DNA of 64,000 nt, taken from positions 124,001-188,000 of the forward strand of contig JAFQZM010000017.1 in NCBI GenBank assembly GCA_017405875.1. The letters are read 5' to 3'. The notes under the pieces were generated by a model. The model did not search any database. It was given only the letters and a program-made list of their open reading frames with translations, and was not told the DNA's origin. The number at the start of each line of letters is the position of its first letter. The first letter of the stretch is position 1. A program made the translations under genes and the position numbers. This stretch comes from a bacterium. GTDB lineage: Bacteria > UBP6 > UBA1177. Below, one piece after another: positions 7,560-17,149 of this stretch.

Positions 7560-9851
7560 ATGATCAGAGAGCTCAAAGTTCTTTTTCTGTTGTTTCTCTG
7601 TTTTCCGGCGGTTGCAGCAGCGGATTCTCAGGAAGTTCCTGCCGCAGCCGACAGCGGTCTTGATCAGGCTCAGGCTTCTCTGAGAGAGATCAATGCCGAA
7701 TTCGAGAACAACTTAAAAGGATATCTTTCTCTTAATATTTCCGACGCTGACTACAAGCTGTCGCCTTCCGAAAAGATGAAAAGAGGTGATTTTTTCTTCG
7801 GGAAAGGCGATTACGCTACGTCTGCCGGTATTTTTTATTCGGTAACGGTGTCGGTTGCAGACAGTGACGCTGTAAAGTACGAGGCTCTCTACAAGCTCGG
7901 CGAATCGCTGTTCATGCAGAAAAATTACGTTTCCGCGACCCGTTATTACGAGATGCTTCTTGCTTCTTCCGGCAACACCGATTTAAAAGCGAAGGCTCTT
8001 AAAAGACTTATTTTTATGAGCTATTCTCTGGGTGAATACGCGGCGGCTGAAAAGTATTGCGACCAGTTCACAAAAGGCGGCAACGATATTTCCGCCGATC
8101 CGGAACTTCTTTACTACTTTGCCAAAACGCTTTTCTTCAGCGGAAAGACCGATGAAGCGGTAAAACTTTTCTCTTCGGTGACCAAAGAGTCCCCGTTCTA
8201 TCCGCAGGCACGCTATTTCCTCGGTGTAATGGCGCTGCGCGATAAAAAACTCGAAGAGGCGCGCGCTCTTTACGAAGAGATCCTTGCTCTTCCCGAAGAC
8301 GGCGGATATCACAATTTCGGAAACATCCGCGAGCTTGCAGGACTTGCAGTTGCAAGAATAGCTTTCGAGCTTGAGGATACCGACACGGCCTCGGCGCACT
8401 ATGCGCCGGTCGCATTCGATTCCCGCTCTTTCCCGCAGGCTTACTATGAGTTGAGCTGGACTTTCATAAAGCGCGATCGTTTCGAAGATGCGGTTGATAC
8501 GCTGCGTCTCGTTAAAAATCTTGCTCCGTATTCCAGAATCGCGACTCAGGCAGAGATTCTCGAAGGAACGCTTCTCGTCAAGATGGGAAGGTTCGGCGAG
8601 GCTCTGGTGCTTTTCAATTCGATAGTTTCGAAGTACACCAAATATCAGGATGAGCTTTTCTCGATCGACGGAAAGGCATTTCTTGCAAGCGGAAGATCAG
8701 GCAAGGTCTCCGATTTCCTTCTTCCTTATTCGCCGGCAGTCCGTTCGGTACTTGAAGACAGCAAGAAATTTTCGGAAACGGTTGCTCTGAACGACACGAT
8801 CATCGAGTTGGAAGAAGAGCTTAAGCGTATCGAAGATCTCGAGAAAAAGATCGTGACGATGGCTGGCAACAAAAATTCCGCCGCTCTTTTCCCGCCTCTT
8901 AAAGAGGCTGCAAGAGGCGTCATGACGCTCAGAAACAAAATCACGGTCGTAAAAAATTCGCTCGTTATGGCAAGAAACGGATTTGCCGGCACCGGTCTCA
9001 CTGAGGATCAGCGCGGCGAATTCGAAAAACTTGATTCGGAAAAACGCAAGCTTCTTGAGATAGAGAACACCGTTGAGGTCGCTCACGAAAGAATCAGAGA
9101 GCGTGCCGAAGAATACGGTGACAAAGTCGTTAAACTTGACGAGAGGATGCACCTTGTTTCGATGGAACTCGAAAAGGTTTCGGAAAGGCTTGACCTTTTG
9201 ATCGCTTCCTACTCGGAAGAAAAGAATGCCGAGAAGGAAAACGATAATGACAAGGAGATTCTCGAAAGGATCGGTCAGGAACGTGAAAAGTTCAACGCTC
9301 TTTCGGCTGAAAGCGATGCCTGTCAGGCTGAGATAGACGACGAGAAAAACGGCCTTGTTCTCGGCGGAACGCTGATCGAAGCGGAAAACGAGATAAGAGA
9401 TTCGTTCAACGGAATCGTGGCGCGTCAGCAGGGTATCATCGGAAATTCATCCGACAGAAGAGAGGCTGCCGAAGTCGCTGCAGTAATCGAGGAAGCCGAC
9501 AGGATCGATGCAAAACTCGCTGATTTTTACGACAGACTGAACGATGCGATGAAGGGAATCATTGCTGATCTCAAGCTTTCCTACGAGCAGGAAAGAAGCA
9601 ATGTCGACAGCTACAAGAGCGAGCTCCTGAGAGCAAAGCGCGAAGTCGAGGAAATGGCAGTTCTCGCGATTTATTCGAATATGAATACCGCACGCAATAT
9701 TTTTGCAGACCTTGTACTTCAGGGCGATCTCGGGTTGATAGACGTTGCATGGGAAAAGAAAGAGGATTCCACTTCCGAAATCATGCGTCTCAAAACCAAG
9801 AAAGCTACCGAAATACAGCAACTCCAATTTAATTTAGACGGTGAACAATGA
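7560..9851 (+). CDS. Exported TPR and coiled-coil protein
   Basis: This 763-residue protein begins with a signal peptide ending near A-V-A-A-A-D. Residues about 65-400 are TPR-like repeats (K-R-G-D-F-F-F-G-K-G-D-Y motif and later units). The second half (about 410-760) is almost entirely charged heptad-like helix, a long coiled coil. The stop overlaps the next start (ATGA at 9848), so the two are translationally coupled. The domain order suits a long periplasmic scaffold. A role in block B assembly is inferred from position. Confidence 0.8.
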   Translation: MIRELKVLFLLFLCFPAVAAADSQEVPAAADSGLDQAQASLREINAEFENNLKGYLSLNISDADYKLSPSEKMKRGDFFFGKGDYATSAGIFYSVTVSVADSDAVKYEALYKLGESLFMQKNYVSATRYYEMLLASSGNTDLKAKALKRLIFMSYSLGEYAAAEKYCDQFTKGGNDISADPELLYYFAKTLFFSGKTDEAVKLFSSVTKESPFYPQARYFLGVMALRDKKLEEARALYEEILALPEDGGYHNFGNIRELAGLAVARIAFELEDTDTASAHYAPVAFDSRSFPQAYYELSWTFIKRDRFEDAVDTLRLVKNLAPYSRIATQAEILEGTLLVKMGRFGEALVLFNSIVSKYTKYQDELFSIDGKAFLASGRSGKVSDFLLPYSPAVRSVLEDSKKFSETVALNDTIIELEEELKRIEDLEKKIVTMAGNKNSAALFPPLKEAARGVMTLRNKITVVKNSLVMARNGFAGTGLTEDQRGEFEKLDSEKRKLLEIENTVEVAHERIRERAEEYGDKVVKLDERMHLVSMELEKVSERLDLLIASYSEEKNAEKENDNDKEILERIGQEREKFNALSAESDACQAEIDDEKNGLVLGGTLIEAENEIRDSFNGIVARQQGIIGNSSDRREAAEVAAVIEEADRIDAKLADFYDRLNDAMKGIIADLKLSYEQERSNVDSYKSELLRAKREVEEMAVLAIYSNMNTARNIFADLVLQGDLGLIDVAWEKKEDSTSEIMRLKTKKATEIQQLQFNLDGEQ

Positions 9852-12800
9852 GATATTTTCTGATTTTTCTATTTGCGTTGTTTGCGGCTCTTCCAGTTTT
9901 TGCGGATGAAAAGCCGTCTGAAACGCAGAACGCCGAAGCGGAAAAGTCTGCTTCTTCTCCGGATGACGTGATCGTTGACGGCGATCTTTTCAACAGCGAG
10001 GCTTTCGCAAGGGAAGTCGTCCGTTTCGAAGGGCGCGTAAGGGAATACCAGAAGGAATTCCAGCAGCTCGTTCTCAGGGAAGTTGCGGAAAAAAGAAGAT
10101 TCGTCGAGTCGAAATATTCCGAAGCGATATCAGAACAGGAACTTAAGGAGACTCAGGCCAGAAAGGATGCGATAATCCTTTTCGAGGAATTCATCAGAAA
10201 GTATCCCGACAATCCGAAGTACACTCCGAATGCGATGTACAGGCTCGCCGAGCTCTACTACGAACGTTCGATGATAGTCTACAACGAAAAGACTGAAGGT
10301 TACGAGGCTGCTCTCGAAAAATTCGACAACCACGAAATTTCAGTCGAGCCGGAACTTCCGGAAATCGATTTTTCCGATTCGATAAGGCTTTACACCGAGA
10401 TGATACGCCGTTTCCCCGATTTTGAATACATCGGCTCGGTTTATTATCTGCTCGGTTACTGCTACTCCGAGTCGGGTCAGGGCGAAAAAGCCGTTCAGGT
10501 CTGGCTCACACTGCTTGAAAAAGGACTTGCCGGCGAAAATTACGTCGAACTCAGGCTCCGTCTGGGTGACTACTACTTCGCTGAAAACGACCTCAAAAAA
10601 GCCGAAGAACAGTATCTTGAAGGTAAAAAATTCCCTGAAAGCAACTTCTACGACCAGATTCTCTACAAACTGGCGTGGACATACTACAGACAGTTCCGTC
10701 TCGAAGACGCTGTCAAGACATTTACGCAGCTCCTTTTCTACTCCGACGAGATGAAGGCTCAGGGTGTCGACAAAGGTCAGAACCTCAGAAAAGAGGCGAT
10801 CCAGTATATCGCGATCAGTTTTGCAGACGACGAGTGGGGCAGCGCGGACAAGGCGATCGCCTACTTCTCGGGAATCAAGGCTGAGTCGTTTGAAATCGAC
10901 GTTTTCGAGCAGCTGGGCGGCTACTTCGACGAAAACAACAAATATACGGAGGCCGAGAAGGTTTACCGCTACATAATCGGTCGTTATCCTTACTACGAAA
11001 ATACGCCTATGCTCCACAATTCTCTCATTCAGCTCTGTAACAAGGCTCGTGAATTCGACAAGGCAGCTGCCGAAACTGAGATTTTTGCGGAAAAGTATAA
11101 TGCTTCGAGCGAATGGGCCAGAGTCAACCGCGGAAATCCTGCTGCGGTCCGTGCTGCTGCGGAACTTGCAAAGGTTGCGCTTCTCGACACGGCGGTTTTC
11201 CACCACAAACAGGCTCAGGCGCTGAAGGAAAACGGCGATGCTGACGGTGCGGCTGCAGAATACCGTAAGGCTGCAAACTTCTACGCCGCATACCTCAAGG
11301 ATTTCCCGTACACTTCGGAAACTTACGACATAACTTACAGTCTGGCCGACACGCTGTTCTATTCGGGCGACATCAAGGCTGCGGTCGTTGTTTACGAAAA
11401 AGTCAGAGACGACAAAAATCAGGACAAATACAGGGATGACGCGGCATTCCAGGTTTTCTACTGCTACAACAGCATCTGGGAAGGCTCCGACGAGAAAAAC
11501 GTTCCCGCTTCCGAAAAAGCAGGCAAGCCGCTCAGCGATCTTGAGCAGAAACTTGTTCTGTCGAGCGATATGTACCTGAAACTTGCGAAAGAGGTCGAAG
11601 ACAAGCCTGTTGTCGCCTACAACGTCGCAAGAATCTACTACGACCACGATCTTTACAGCGACGCTGAACCGCGCTATCTCCGCATAATCAGCGAATTCCC
11701 GGAGACTGAGCCGGCAGTTATGGCGTCGAAAGACATAATCGCATACTACACGGCTAAAAAAGACTGGGTAAGCGTTGCAAAATGGTCGAAAGTCTTTGCT
11801 GAAAGGTTCGCAACGAAAGCGAAAACCGACAAGAAGGCAAAAGAGGAGTTCTCGACATACCGTGCAAGCGCTCTTTTCAAACACGCCCAGCAGCTTGAGG
11901 AAGAGGGCAAACATTCCGAAGCGGCTGAAGAATATCTGAGAATGGTCGAGGAAAATCCGGGCAACAAAGATGCCGACAAAGCGATTTACAACGCTGCCGT
12001 CAACTATTCGAGGGCGACGATGTTCGAATCGGCTCTGCATCTGCACGAGAGGATCTACACCGAATATCCGAATTCCGATCTCGCGCCGCAGTCGCTTTAC
12101 CTCGTTGCCTACAACGCAGAAATGAGCTACGACCACGAAAAGGCGGTAAAGGCTTATATCCAGCTTTACAACAAGTATCCGAAGTATAAGGAAAAATCGA
12201 ACGCGGTCTTCAACGCGGCGTTCCTTCTTGAAAAACTTCAGAAGTACAAAGACGCGGCAAGATACTACAGGCTTTACTACACCGAAGAGAAGTCCAAACC
12301 GGAAGGAAAAGAGGCTCTCTACGATGTCGGCAGAATGTATCAGAAGGCTGAAGACTGGAAAGAGGCGATCAAAAATTACGAAAGTTTCATAACCACTTTC
12401 GAGAACGATCTTTCCGTAACTCACCTTGTTGCAAGGGCGCGCTACCAGATCGCGAAGATCTACGAGGAGAAGCTCAACAACCAGAAAATGGCGAAGGCTT
12501 CTTACGAAAAGATTCTTGCCTACATTGCCGCGAAGAAGGTCACGACCGACGAGTCGATGCTCTATGCGGCCGAGGCGAAGTTCAAACTTCTGGAAGACGA
12601 ATTCAATGCTTATCTGAAACTCAAGATTATCGGAAAGAACGACAAGCAGCTTGAGGAAAACCTCAAAAAGAAAGTTGCCGCGATGAAGGAACTTGAGGGA
12701 AAATACAACGAAGTCCTTAAATTCCAGGTTTACGAGTGGATGATGGCCGGAATGTACAGAATCGGCTTCCTTTACCAGAGTTTCTCGGACGCTCTGTTTG

Positions 12801-13189
12801 ACGCTGAGCCGCCTGCAGGACTCACTGAGGAAGAAGAGGAAATTTACACGGATATGCTCAAACAGCAGGCCGAACCTATCGAAGAACAGGCGGTTACCTA
12901 CTATTCGAAGGCTTTGGAAAAGGCTCGTGAGTTCAAAGTTTTCAACAAGTGGACGCAGCTTATAACCGAAAAACTCGCGGTTATGCGCCCGGCTGAATAC
13001 AAAGTCGGCAAAACTCCGATTTTCGCCGAGGAAAACGCGGTAGATTCAGGTTTCGCGCCGGTCATTTCGCTTGATAAGGCGGAAAAGAAAGTTTACAAGA
13101 AGGCGGGTCTCGGAGCTGCCGCAGAGGAAGGAAATTCCGAACAGAAGAATGAAACGCCTAAAGAGGTGGAAAATGAAAAAGCTGAATAA
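9848..13189 (+). CDS. Large TPR-repeat protein of block B
   Basis: This is a 1113-residue exported protein (signal peptide MRYFLIFLFALFAALPVFAD). More than a dozen TPR-type repeats run from about residue 95 to 900, many with the pattern A-x-Y-x-L-G/A-x-x-Y and an F-P/Y-P helix end. The C-terminal domain is homologous to that of the partial protein at the window start. The gene overlaps its neighbours at both ends (ATGA with the upstream gene, 17 bases with the lipoprotein downstream), which marks a tight operon. It is comparable in size and layout to the big periplasmic TPR proteins of Myxococcus Glt/Nfs loci such as AgmK/GltI, although orthology is not shown here. Confidence 0.85.
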   Translation: MRYFLIFLFALFAALPVFADEKPSETQNAEAEKSASSPDDVIVDGDLFNSEAFAREVVRFEGRVREYQKEFQQLVLREVAEKRRFVESKYSEAISEQELKETQARKDAIILFEEFIRKYPDNPKYTPNAMYRLAELYYERSMIVYNEKTEGYEAALEKFDNHEISVEPELPEIDFSDSIRLYTEMIRRFPDFEYIGSVYYLLGYCYSESGQGEKAVQVWLTLLEKGLAGENYVELRLRLGDYYFAENDLKKAEEQYLEGKKFPESNFYDQILYKLAWTYYRQFRLEDAVKTFTQLLFYSDEMKAQGVDKGQNLRKEAIQYIAISFADDEWGSADKAIAYFSGIKAESFEIDVFEQLGGYFDENNKYTEAEKVYRYIIGRYPYYENTPMLHNSLIQLCNKAREFDKAAAETEIFAEKYNASSEWARVNRGNPAAVRAAAELAKVALLDTAVFHHKQAQALKENGDADGAAAEYRKAANFYAAYLKDFPYTSETYDITYSLADTLFYSGDIKAAVVVYEKVRDDKNQDKYRDDAAFQVFYCYNSIWEGSDEKNVPASEKAGKPLSDLEQKLVLSSDMYLKLAKEVEDKPVVAYNVARIYYDHDLYSDAEPRYLRIISEFPETEPAVMASKDIIAYYTAKKDWVSVAKWSKVFAERFATKAKTDKKAKEEFSTYRASALFKHAQQLEEEGKHSEAAEEYLRMVEENPGNKDADKAIYNAAVNYSRATMFESALHLHERIYTEYPNSDLAPQSLYLVAYNAEMSYDHEKAVKAYIQLYNKYPKYKEKSNAVFNAAFLLEKLQKYKDAARYYRLYYTEEKSKPEGKEALYDVGRMYQKAEDWKEAIKNYESFITTFENDLSVTHLVARARYQIAKIYEEKLNNQKMAKASYEKILAYIAAKKVTTDESMLYAAEAKFKLLEDEFNAYLKLKIIGKNDKQLEENLKKKVAAMKELEGKYNEVLKFQVYEWMMAGMYRIGFLYQSFSDALFDAEPPAGLTEEEEEIYTDMLKQQAEPIEEQAVTYYSKALEKAREFKVFNKWTQLITEKLAVMRPAEYKVGKTPIFAEENAVDSGFAPVISLDKAEKKVYKKAGLGAAAEEGNSEQKNETPKEVENEKAE

Positions 13190-14882
13190 AATCTTTATAT
13201 TATTGGCACTTCTCTCTTTCGTTTCGTGCGGAACGGCACCTGCGGCTTCTTCTTCTGATTCGGAAAAACCGGAAGGAAGTTCCGATAAAGTCAGCGGCCA
13301 GACTGAAACTGCGCAGGAAAACGCGGACGGTTCTGAAAAACAGCCTGAATCTGCATCGGATAGTGTTGCGGCAAGTGCTGAAACGACCAAAGCTGATGAT
13401 GTTAAAGAGGAAAAAAATCCGAACTACGACGGCGGCAAATATATCGGACCGGCTGCGGCAGACTTTGAAGAAGGTCTTCGCGCTTACTCCGACGGCGGCT
13501 GTGAAAAAGCTGTCAAATTCTGGCAGGCCGCTTTCAACAAAGATCAGAAAAATGCGCAGATCGCATTCAACACGGCTGTCTGCTTCGAGCGGATGAAAAA
13601 CAGAGACGAGGCTGCGGCCTGGTACGAAAAGGCGTATCTTGCCGACAACGCTTTCACGAAACCGCTCTACAATCTGGCTCTGCTCTACATGCCCGGTCAG
13701 ATCAAGGAAAAGGAAGGCTATCTCACTCAGCTTGCCGAAAGGAATTCCGATGTTGTCGAAAAATACAACTTCATCGCGTGGCTCAATCTCCAGCTGGGAC
13801 GTACCGACGAAGCTGAAAAGTACGCGAAGATGGTTCTGAAGGAAGACGAACAGAATTCCGAGGCGGTCATTTCGCTTGCAACTTCATACTTCAACAAAAA
13901 GATGTACGAACTTGCGGAATCGGCTCTCGAAACTGCTGAAAAATGGGACCCGGAAAACTTCAGGCTTCAGAGACTTTACGGTTTTCTGCTTTACAGAACA
14001 GGCGATTCGAAAGGTGCGACGACTCATCTTATGAAATCTGTCAAGTCAAATCCTGATCAGCCGGAAGTAAGAAATATTCTGGCGGTTCTCGCTATGAAAA
14101 TCGAGGATTACTCGACGGCGAAAGAACAGCTCGAAGCGGCTTTGAAGATCAAGGATGACTTCTGGTCGGCAAAGCTGAACCTCGCTTTAGCTTACAAAGG
14201 TCTTGAAGATTACAAAAACTCTGCTGTTGTTTTTGATGAGCTCGAAGCTATAAAAGATCTGCCGGAGACGCTCCGCAACAGCGTGATTTTCAACAAGGCA
14301 CTGCTTTATCTCGATGCCGATGTCAACGGTGACAAGAATCCGGCTCGTTTCGACACCGCGGTGAAATATTTCAACGAATACCTCAAGCTTATTGCGAAAA
14401 GCAAGAACTTTAAAGAGCAGAAGGCGCTTGTCGACGGCTACATAAAAGAGGCAAACACCGAAAAGAAGAAACTCGAGTTTGCGCTCGCTGCAAAGGCAAA
14501 GGCCGAGAAGAGAAAACAGGCGCAGGAAGAAGAAGCAAGGTTGTTCAGGCAGAACAAGGAAGCGGCGTTCAAAAAGGCTGCAGAGGCAGGGACGGCAGAG
14601 GCTTGGAGCAAGTATCTGGAGGAATATCCGGTTGTTGACGAAAACGACACGCTCAGTCTTTCGGCAAAAGAGAAACTTGATGCACTGAACCCGCAGCCGG
14701 CTGAAAATCAGGCTCCGGCGGAAGCACCTGCAGAAGCGGCTCCGGAGCAGAAACCTGAAAATGCGAACGGCGACGCTGAAACTCCTGCGGAAGCTGCGCC
14801 CGAACAGAAGCCCGAAGCCGACGCTGAAGCGGCTCAAGGCGGAGCAGATGCCGGAACAGAAGAAAACAAAGAGGCGAAGTAA
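13173..14882 (+). CDS. TPR-repeat lipoprotein of block B
   Basis: The chosen ATG at 13173 gives a lipoprotein signal (MKKLNKIFILLALLSFVSC, lipid Cys19) and 569 residues. A longer reading from 13071 would lose the signal peptide. An acidic Ser/Glu linker is followed by about eight TPR units (residues 105-430), a charged coiled-coil segment (about 430-500), and an Ala/Pro/Glu tail with near-repeats of E-A-A-P-E-Q-K-P. It is paralogous to the lipoprotein at 2206 and carries the same SCGTAP sequence around the lipidated Cys. The start lies inside the end of the upstream gene. Confidence 0.88.
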   Translation: MKKLNKIFILLALLSFVSCGTAPAASSSDSEKPEGSSDKVSGQTETAQENADGSEKQPESASDSVAASAETTKADDVKEEKNPNYDGGKYIGPAAADFEEGLRAYSDGGCEKAVKFWQAAFNKDQKNAQIAFNTAVCFERMKNRDEAAAWYEKAYLADNAFTKPLYNLALLYMPGQIKEKEGYLTQLAERNSDVVEKYNFIAWLNLQLGRTDEAEKYAKMVLKEDEQNSEAVISLATSYFNKKMYELAESALETAEKWDPENFRLQRLYGFLLYRTGDSKGATTHLMKSVKSNPDQPEVRNILAVLAMKIEDYSTAKEQLEAALKIKDDFWSAKLNLALAYKGLEDYKNSAVVFDELEAIKDLPETLRNSVIFNKALLYLDADVNGDKNPARFDTAVKYFNEYLKLIAKSKNFKEQKALVDGYIKEANTEKKKLEFALAAKAKAEKRKQAQEEEARLFRQNKEAAFKKAAEAGTAEAWSKYLEEYPVVDENDTLSLSAKEKLDALNPQPAENQAPAEAPAEAAPEQKPENANGDAETPAEAAPEQKPEADAEAAQGGADAGTEENKEAK

Positions 14883-14954
14883 TAAAAGCTATGGAGAAAA
14901 ACGGCAATACAATCAAATGGTTGCATATTTTTTGCGGTGCTTTTGCCAAAAAAT

Positions 14955-14983
14955 TTGCTTTAAAAAATTTGTTTGTGTATATT
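14955..14983 (+). promoter_or_regulatory. Candidate promoter before the small protein and motor genes
   Basis: TTGCTT (14955-14960) and TATATT (14978-14983) have 17-base spacing and the discriminator CCCCGC. They lie in a 137-base gap between the TPR lipoprotein and the small exported protein. Motor genes could therefore be expressed separately from the TPR genes. Confidence 0.5.
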
Positions 14984-15019
14984 CCCCGCAACTTTGTTCT
15001 TGTAAAGGGTAATTTTGTG

Positions 15020-15238
15020 ATGCTTTTTATTTGTGCGCTTATTGCTTCACTGCTTTTTTCGTTTAATGTTGAAGCAAAAACAATAGTTATAGAAGAGATT
15101 CAGATCGAAGGAACCATACAGAAACCTGAAGTCATGACGTTTTTGTCAAGGGCTAAGTTCTCGTACCGTTCGCTGGATCTGAACGTTAGTTTTTTGGAAG
15201 AGGTGGAGAAAGCCGTCTGTGTAGACGATGCTTTCTAG
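15020..15238 (+). CDS. Small exported protein, paralogue of the one at 3438
   Basis: The ATG at 15020 (GTG at 15017 is also possible) follows an AAAGGG ribosome site and gives 72 residues with a signal peptide (MLFICALIASLLFSFNVEAK). The mature part has I-V-I-E-E-I-Q-I-E-G-T-I-Q-K-P and then a predicted helix, matching the protein at 3438 along its length. A longer in-frame reading from 14891 would bury the signal peptide and run through the promoter, so I rejected it. It sits directly ahead of the motor genes. Function is unknown. Confidence 0.72.
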   Translation: MLFICALIASLLFSFNVEAKTIVIEEIQIEGTIQKPEVMTFLSRAKFSYRSLDLNVSFLEEVEKAVCVDDAF

Positions 15239-15270
15239 TATATTATTTTTATTTTTTAGGAGGATTTACT

Positions 15271-15909
15271 ATGGAATGGTTTGCTGAGTTTTATCGTTCA
15301 GGCGGAACGTTTATGCACTTCATCGCTATTTGCGGTCTTTACGTTCTCGGTGTTGCAATTTACAAGTGCATTTTCCTTCTTGTAAAGTTCAACACAAACG
15401 GCGCAAATTTGATGAAACAGATTCAGAAGCTTGTTATGGCAAACAATGTTGACAAAGCTATCAAACTTTGCGACGCAGCAGGCGATGCAGCTCTTGCAAA
15501 AGTTATGAAGGCTGGTCTTTCCAGAGCTAACAGAGGCGAGCTTGAGATCCAGAATGCAATGGAAGAGGCTACTCTTGAAGTAACCCCGAAAGTTTCGAAA
15601 CTCCTTCCCAGCATTTTCGCAATTTCGAGTACGGCTACCATGTTCGGACTTCTTGGAACGATTTTCGGACTTATCGATGCATTCGAAGCAGTTGCTCACG
15701 CTGCTCCTGAGCAGAAATCGGCAATGCTTGCAAACGGTATCGCTATCGCAATGAACACCACCGGTTGGGGTCTTATGATCGCTATTCCCGGAACGGTTAT
15801 TCACCTTGTTCTTAACGGTCTTGCAGGAAAAATACTCAATGACCTTGATCTTTACTCTGTAAAACTTTCAAACTTGCTTGTTAGCAGAGAAAAAGGAACG
15901 GCTGAGTAG
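15271..15909 (+). CDS. TolQ/ExbB/MotA-family proton channel subunit
   Basis: The 212-residue protein has three predicted membrane helices: about 13-38, 112-138 and 160-188. The second contains the family signature G-L-L-G-T-I-F-G-L-I. Polar threonines in the third helix (N-T-T-G-W-G-L) line the channel in relatives. A strong AGGAGG ribosome site precedes the ATG. Together with two TolR/ExbD genes it makes a complete inner-membrane motor of the TolQR, ExbBD and AglRQS type, which turns proton flow into mechanical work on periplasmic partners. The one-plus-two gene arrangement is that of AglR-AglQ-AglS. Confidence 0.93.
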   Translation: MEWFAEFYRSGGTFMHFIAICGLYVLGVAIYKCIFLLVKFNTNGANLMKQIQKLVMANNVDKAIKLCDAAGDAALAKVMKAGLSRANRGELEIQNAMEEATLEVTPKVSKLLPSIFAISSTATMFGLLGTIFGLIDAFEAVAHAAPEQKSAMLANGIAIAMNTTGWGLMIAIPGTVIHLVLNGLAGKILNDLDLYSVKLSNLLVSREKGTAE

Positions 15910-15938
15910 TAAACAGACACGATTTGGAGGAATAAAAA

Positions 15939-16487
15939 ATGGGTAAGAGACGTTCACAAGGATCCGGTCAGGATCTCGACATGACGGCTGCAATGAACCT
16001 CATTCTTATTCTTATACCGTTGTTGTTGACCTCAATGGAGTCTGTAAAAATAGCCGTTGTCAACGTTGCTACACCGCAGATCGGTCCTTCTTCCGAGGCA
16101 AATCCGCCGGCAGACAGACCGGATGATAAACCTCTTAAACTGACAGTTGCTCTGACTGACAGAGGTATCACTGTTTTTGTAAGAGATCAGGTTATTGAAA
16201 ACAAAGACGATCCGTTGGGTCCGACAATTCTTAAAATTGACGGACAAGAAGAAGATGCGGAAGGCAAAATGATTGATGCTAAAGTTTATGATATTGATAA
16301 GCTTGTTGAGATCATTTCGGATTTGAAAGATGCAAATCCGGCTGAAGAAAACATTATCATCACCGCTGAACCGAATACTAAGTACAAATACATTATGAAA
16401 ATAATGGACGCTACCCGCGAGAAAAAGGACGGCGAAAAGAAGAAAACTCTTTTCCCGAACGTTGTACTTAGCGCAGGTATAGCATAA
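15939..16487 (+). CDS. TolR/ExbD-family motor subunit lacking the usual membrane Asp
   Basis: This 182-residue protein has a short cytoplasmic N-terminus, one membrane helix (about 16-35) and a periplasmic domain. In TolR/ExbD relatives the helix begins T-P-x-x-D and the Asp carries protons. Here the aligned stretch is T-A-A-M-N, with Asn20 at that place. The partner at 16498 keeps the Asp. The subunit may therefore be structural, with protons carried by the partner. The ribosome site is GGAGG. It is followed 10 bases later by the second TolR gene. Confidence 0.85.
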   Translation: MGKRRSQGSGQDLDMTAAMNLILILIPLLLTSMESVKIAVVNVATPQIGPSSEANPPADRPDDKPLKLTVALTDRGITVFVRDQVIENKDDPLGPTILKIDGQEEDAEGKMIDAKVYDIDKLVEIISDLKDANPAEENIIITAEPNTKYKYIMKIMDATREKKDGEKKKTLFPNVVLSAGIA

Positions 16488-16497
16488 GGAGGGTGTT

Positions 16498-17073
16498 ATG
16501 GCAGAAGAAAACAAAACTTACGAATACCTTCCGGAAAATTATGAAGAAGAAATCCTGAAGAGCAGGAAAAAATCTAAAGCTGGCAGAGAAAGTGCAGGCG
16601 GACAGAAATTAAACATCAACTCGTTGATGGATATTCTTACGATCATGCTTGTTTTCCTTCTTAAGAGCTATGCTACGGATCCTGTCAACATTACTCCCGG
16701 ACCGGACTTGGATATTCCGAAGTCGACTTCATTGTTGCAGCCTGCAGCGACTGTTACAGTTACTGTTGCTAAGTCTTCAATAGTTGTTGACAACGAACCT
16801 GTTACGGTTGTAAAAGACGGTAAGGTTGAAGCTTCGCAGAAACGCGGCGGCGAAGACGCTTATTTCATCATTCCGTTGAACAAAGCGCTTGTCGAGGCAG
16901 TTGAAAAGAAAAGACGTCTCGAAGCTATCAATCCCACCATCAAATTTGACGGTGTCTGCACAATCGTTATGGATAAGGAAAGTCCGTATCGTTTGTTGAC
17001 GGAAGTTATGTACACTGCCGGTCAGGCGGAATTCTCGAACTTTAAGTTCGCGACTATTTCCACCGCTGGTTAG
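16498..17073 (+). CDS. TolR/ExbD-family motor subunit with conserved membrane Asp
   Basis: The 191-residue protein has a charged N-terminus of about 36 residues and one membrane helix (about 38-58) with Asp45 in N-S-L-M-D-I-L. This is the expected proton-binding carboxylate of TolR/ExbD. A periplasmic domain follows. The ribosome site is AGGAGG. It completes the TolQ-TolR-TolR set, and a terminator-like hairpin follows. Confidence 0.9.
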   Translation: MAEENKTYEYLPENYEEEILKSRKKSKAGRESAGGQKLNINSLMDILTIMLVFLLKSYATDPVNITPGPDLDIPKSTSLLQPAATVTVTVAKSSIVVDNEPVTVVKDGKVEASQKRGGEDAYFIIPLNKALVEAVEKKRRLEAINPTIKFDGVCTIVMDKESPYRLLTEVMYTAGQAEFSNFKFATISTAG

Positions 17074-17084
17074 TATGTTTTATG

Positions 17085-17117
17085 TGGCCGGCATTAAGTT
17101 GCCGGTCACTGTTTTTT
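17085..17117 (+). terminator. Terminator or attenuator hairpin after the motor genes
   Basis: An 8-pair stem (TGGCCGGC at 17085-17092 with GCCGGTCA at 17101-17108, one G-U pair) encloses an 8-base loop and is followed by a run of six T. The next gene in the same direction starts 33 bases later, so it may only lower read-through into the AgmX-like gene. Confidence 0.65.
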
Positions 17118-17149
17118 GAAAGATTATTATTGCATTTTACGAGGTTGTT

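Noticed and set aside
10340-12424. A 694-codon open frame on the minus strand
   Set aside because: It lies wholly inside the large TPR gene, has no domain or ribosome site, and its Phe/Val/Arg-rich product is what the reverse of Lys/Glu/Tyr-rich coding sequence gives.
13071-13172. Longer N-terminus for the block B TPR lipoprotein
   Set aside because: The extension lies inside the upstream gene in another frame, is Arg/Lys-rich and would mask a good lipoprotein signal.
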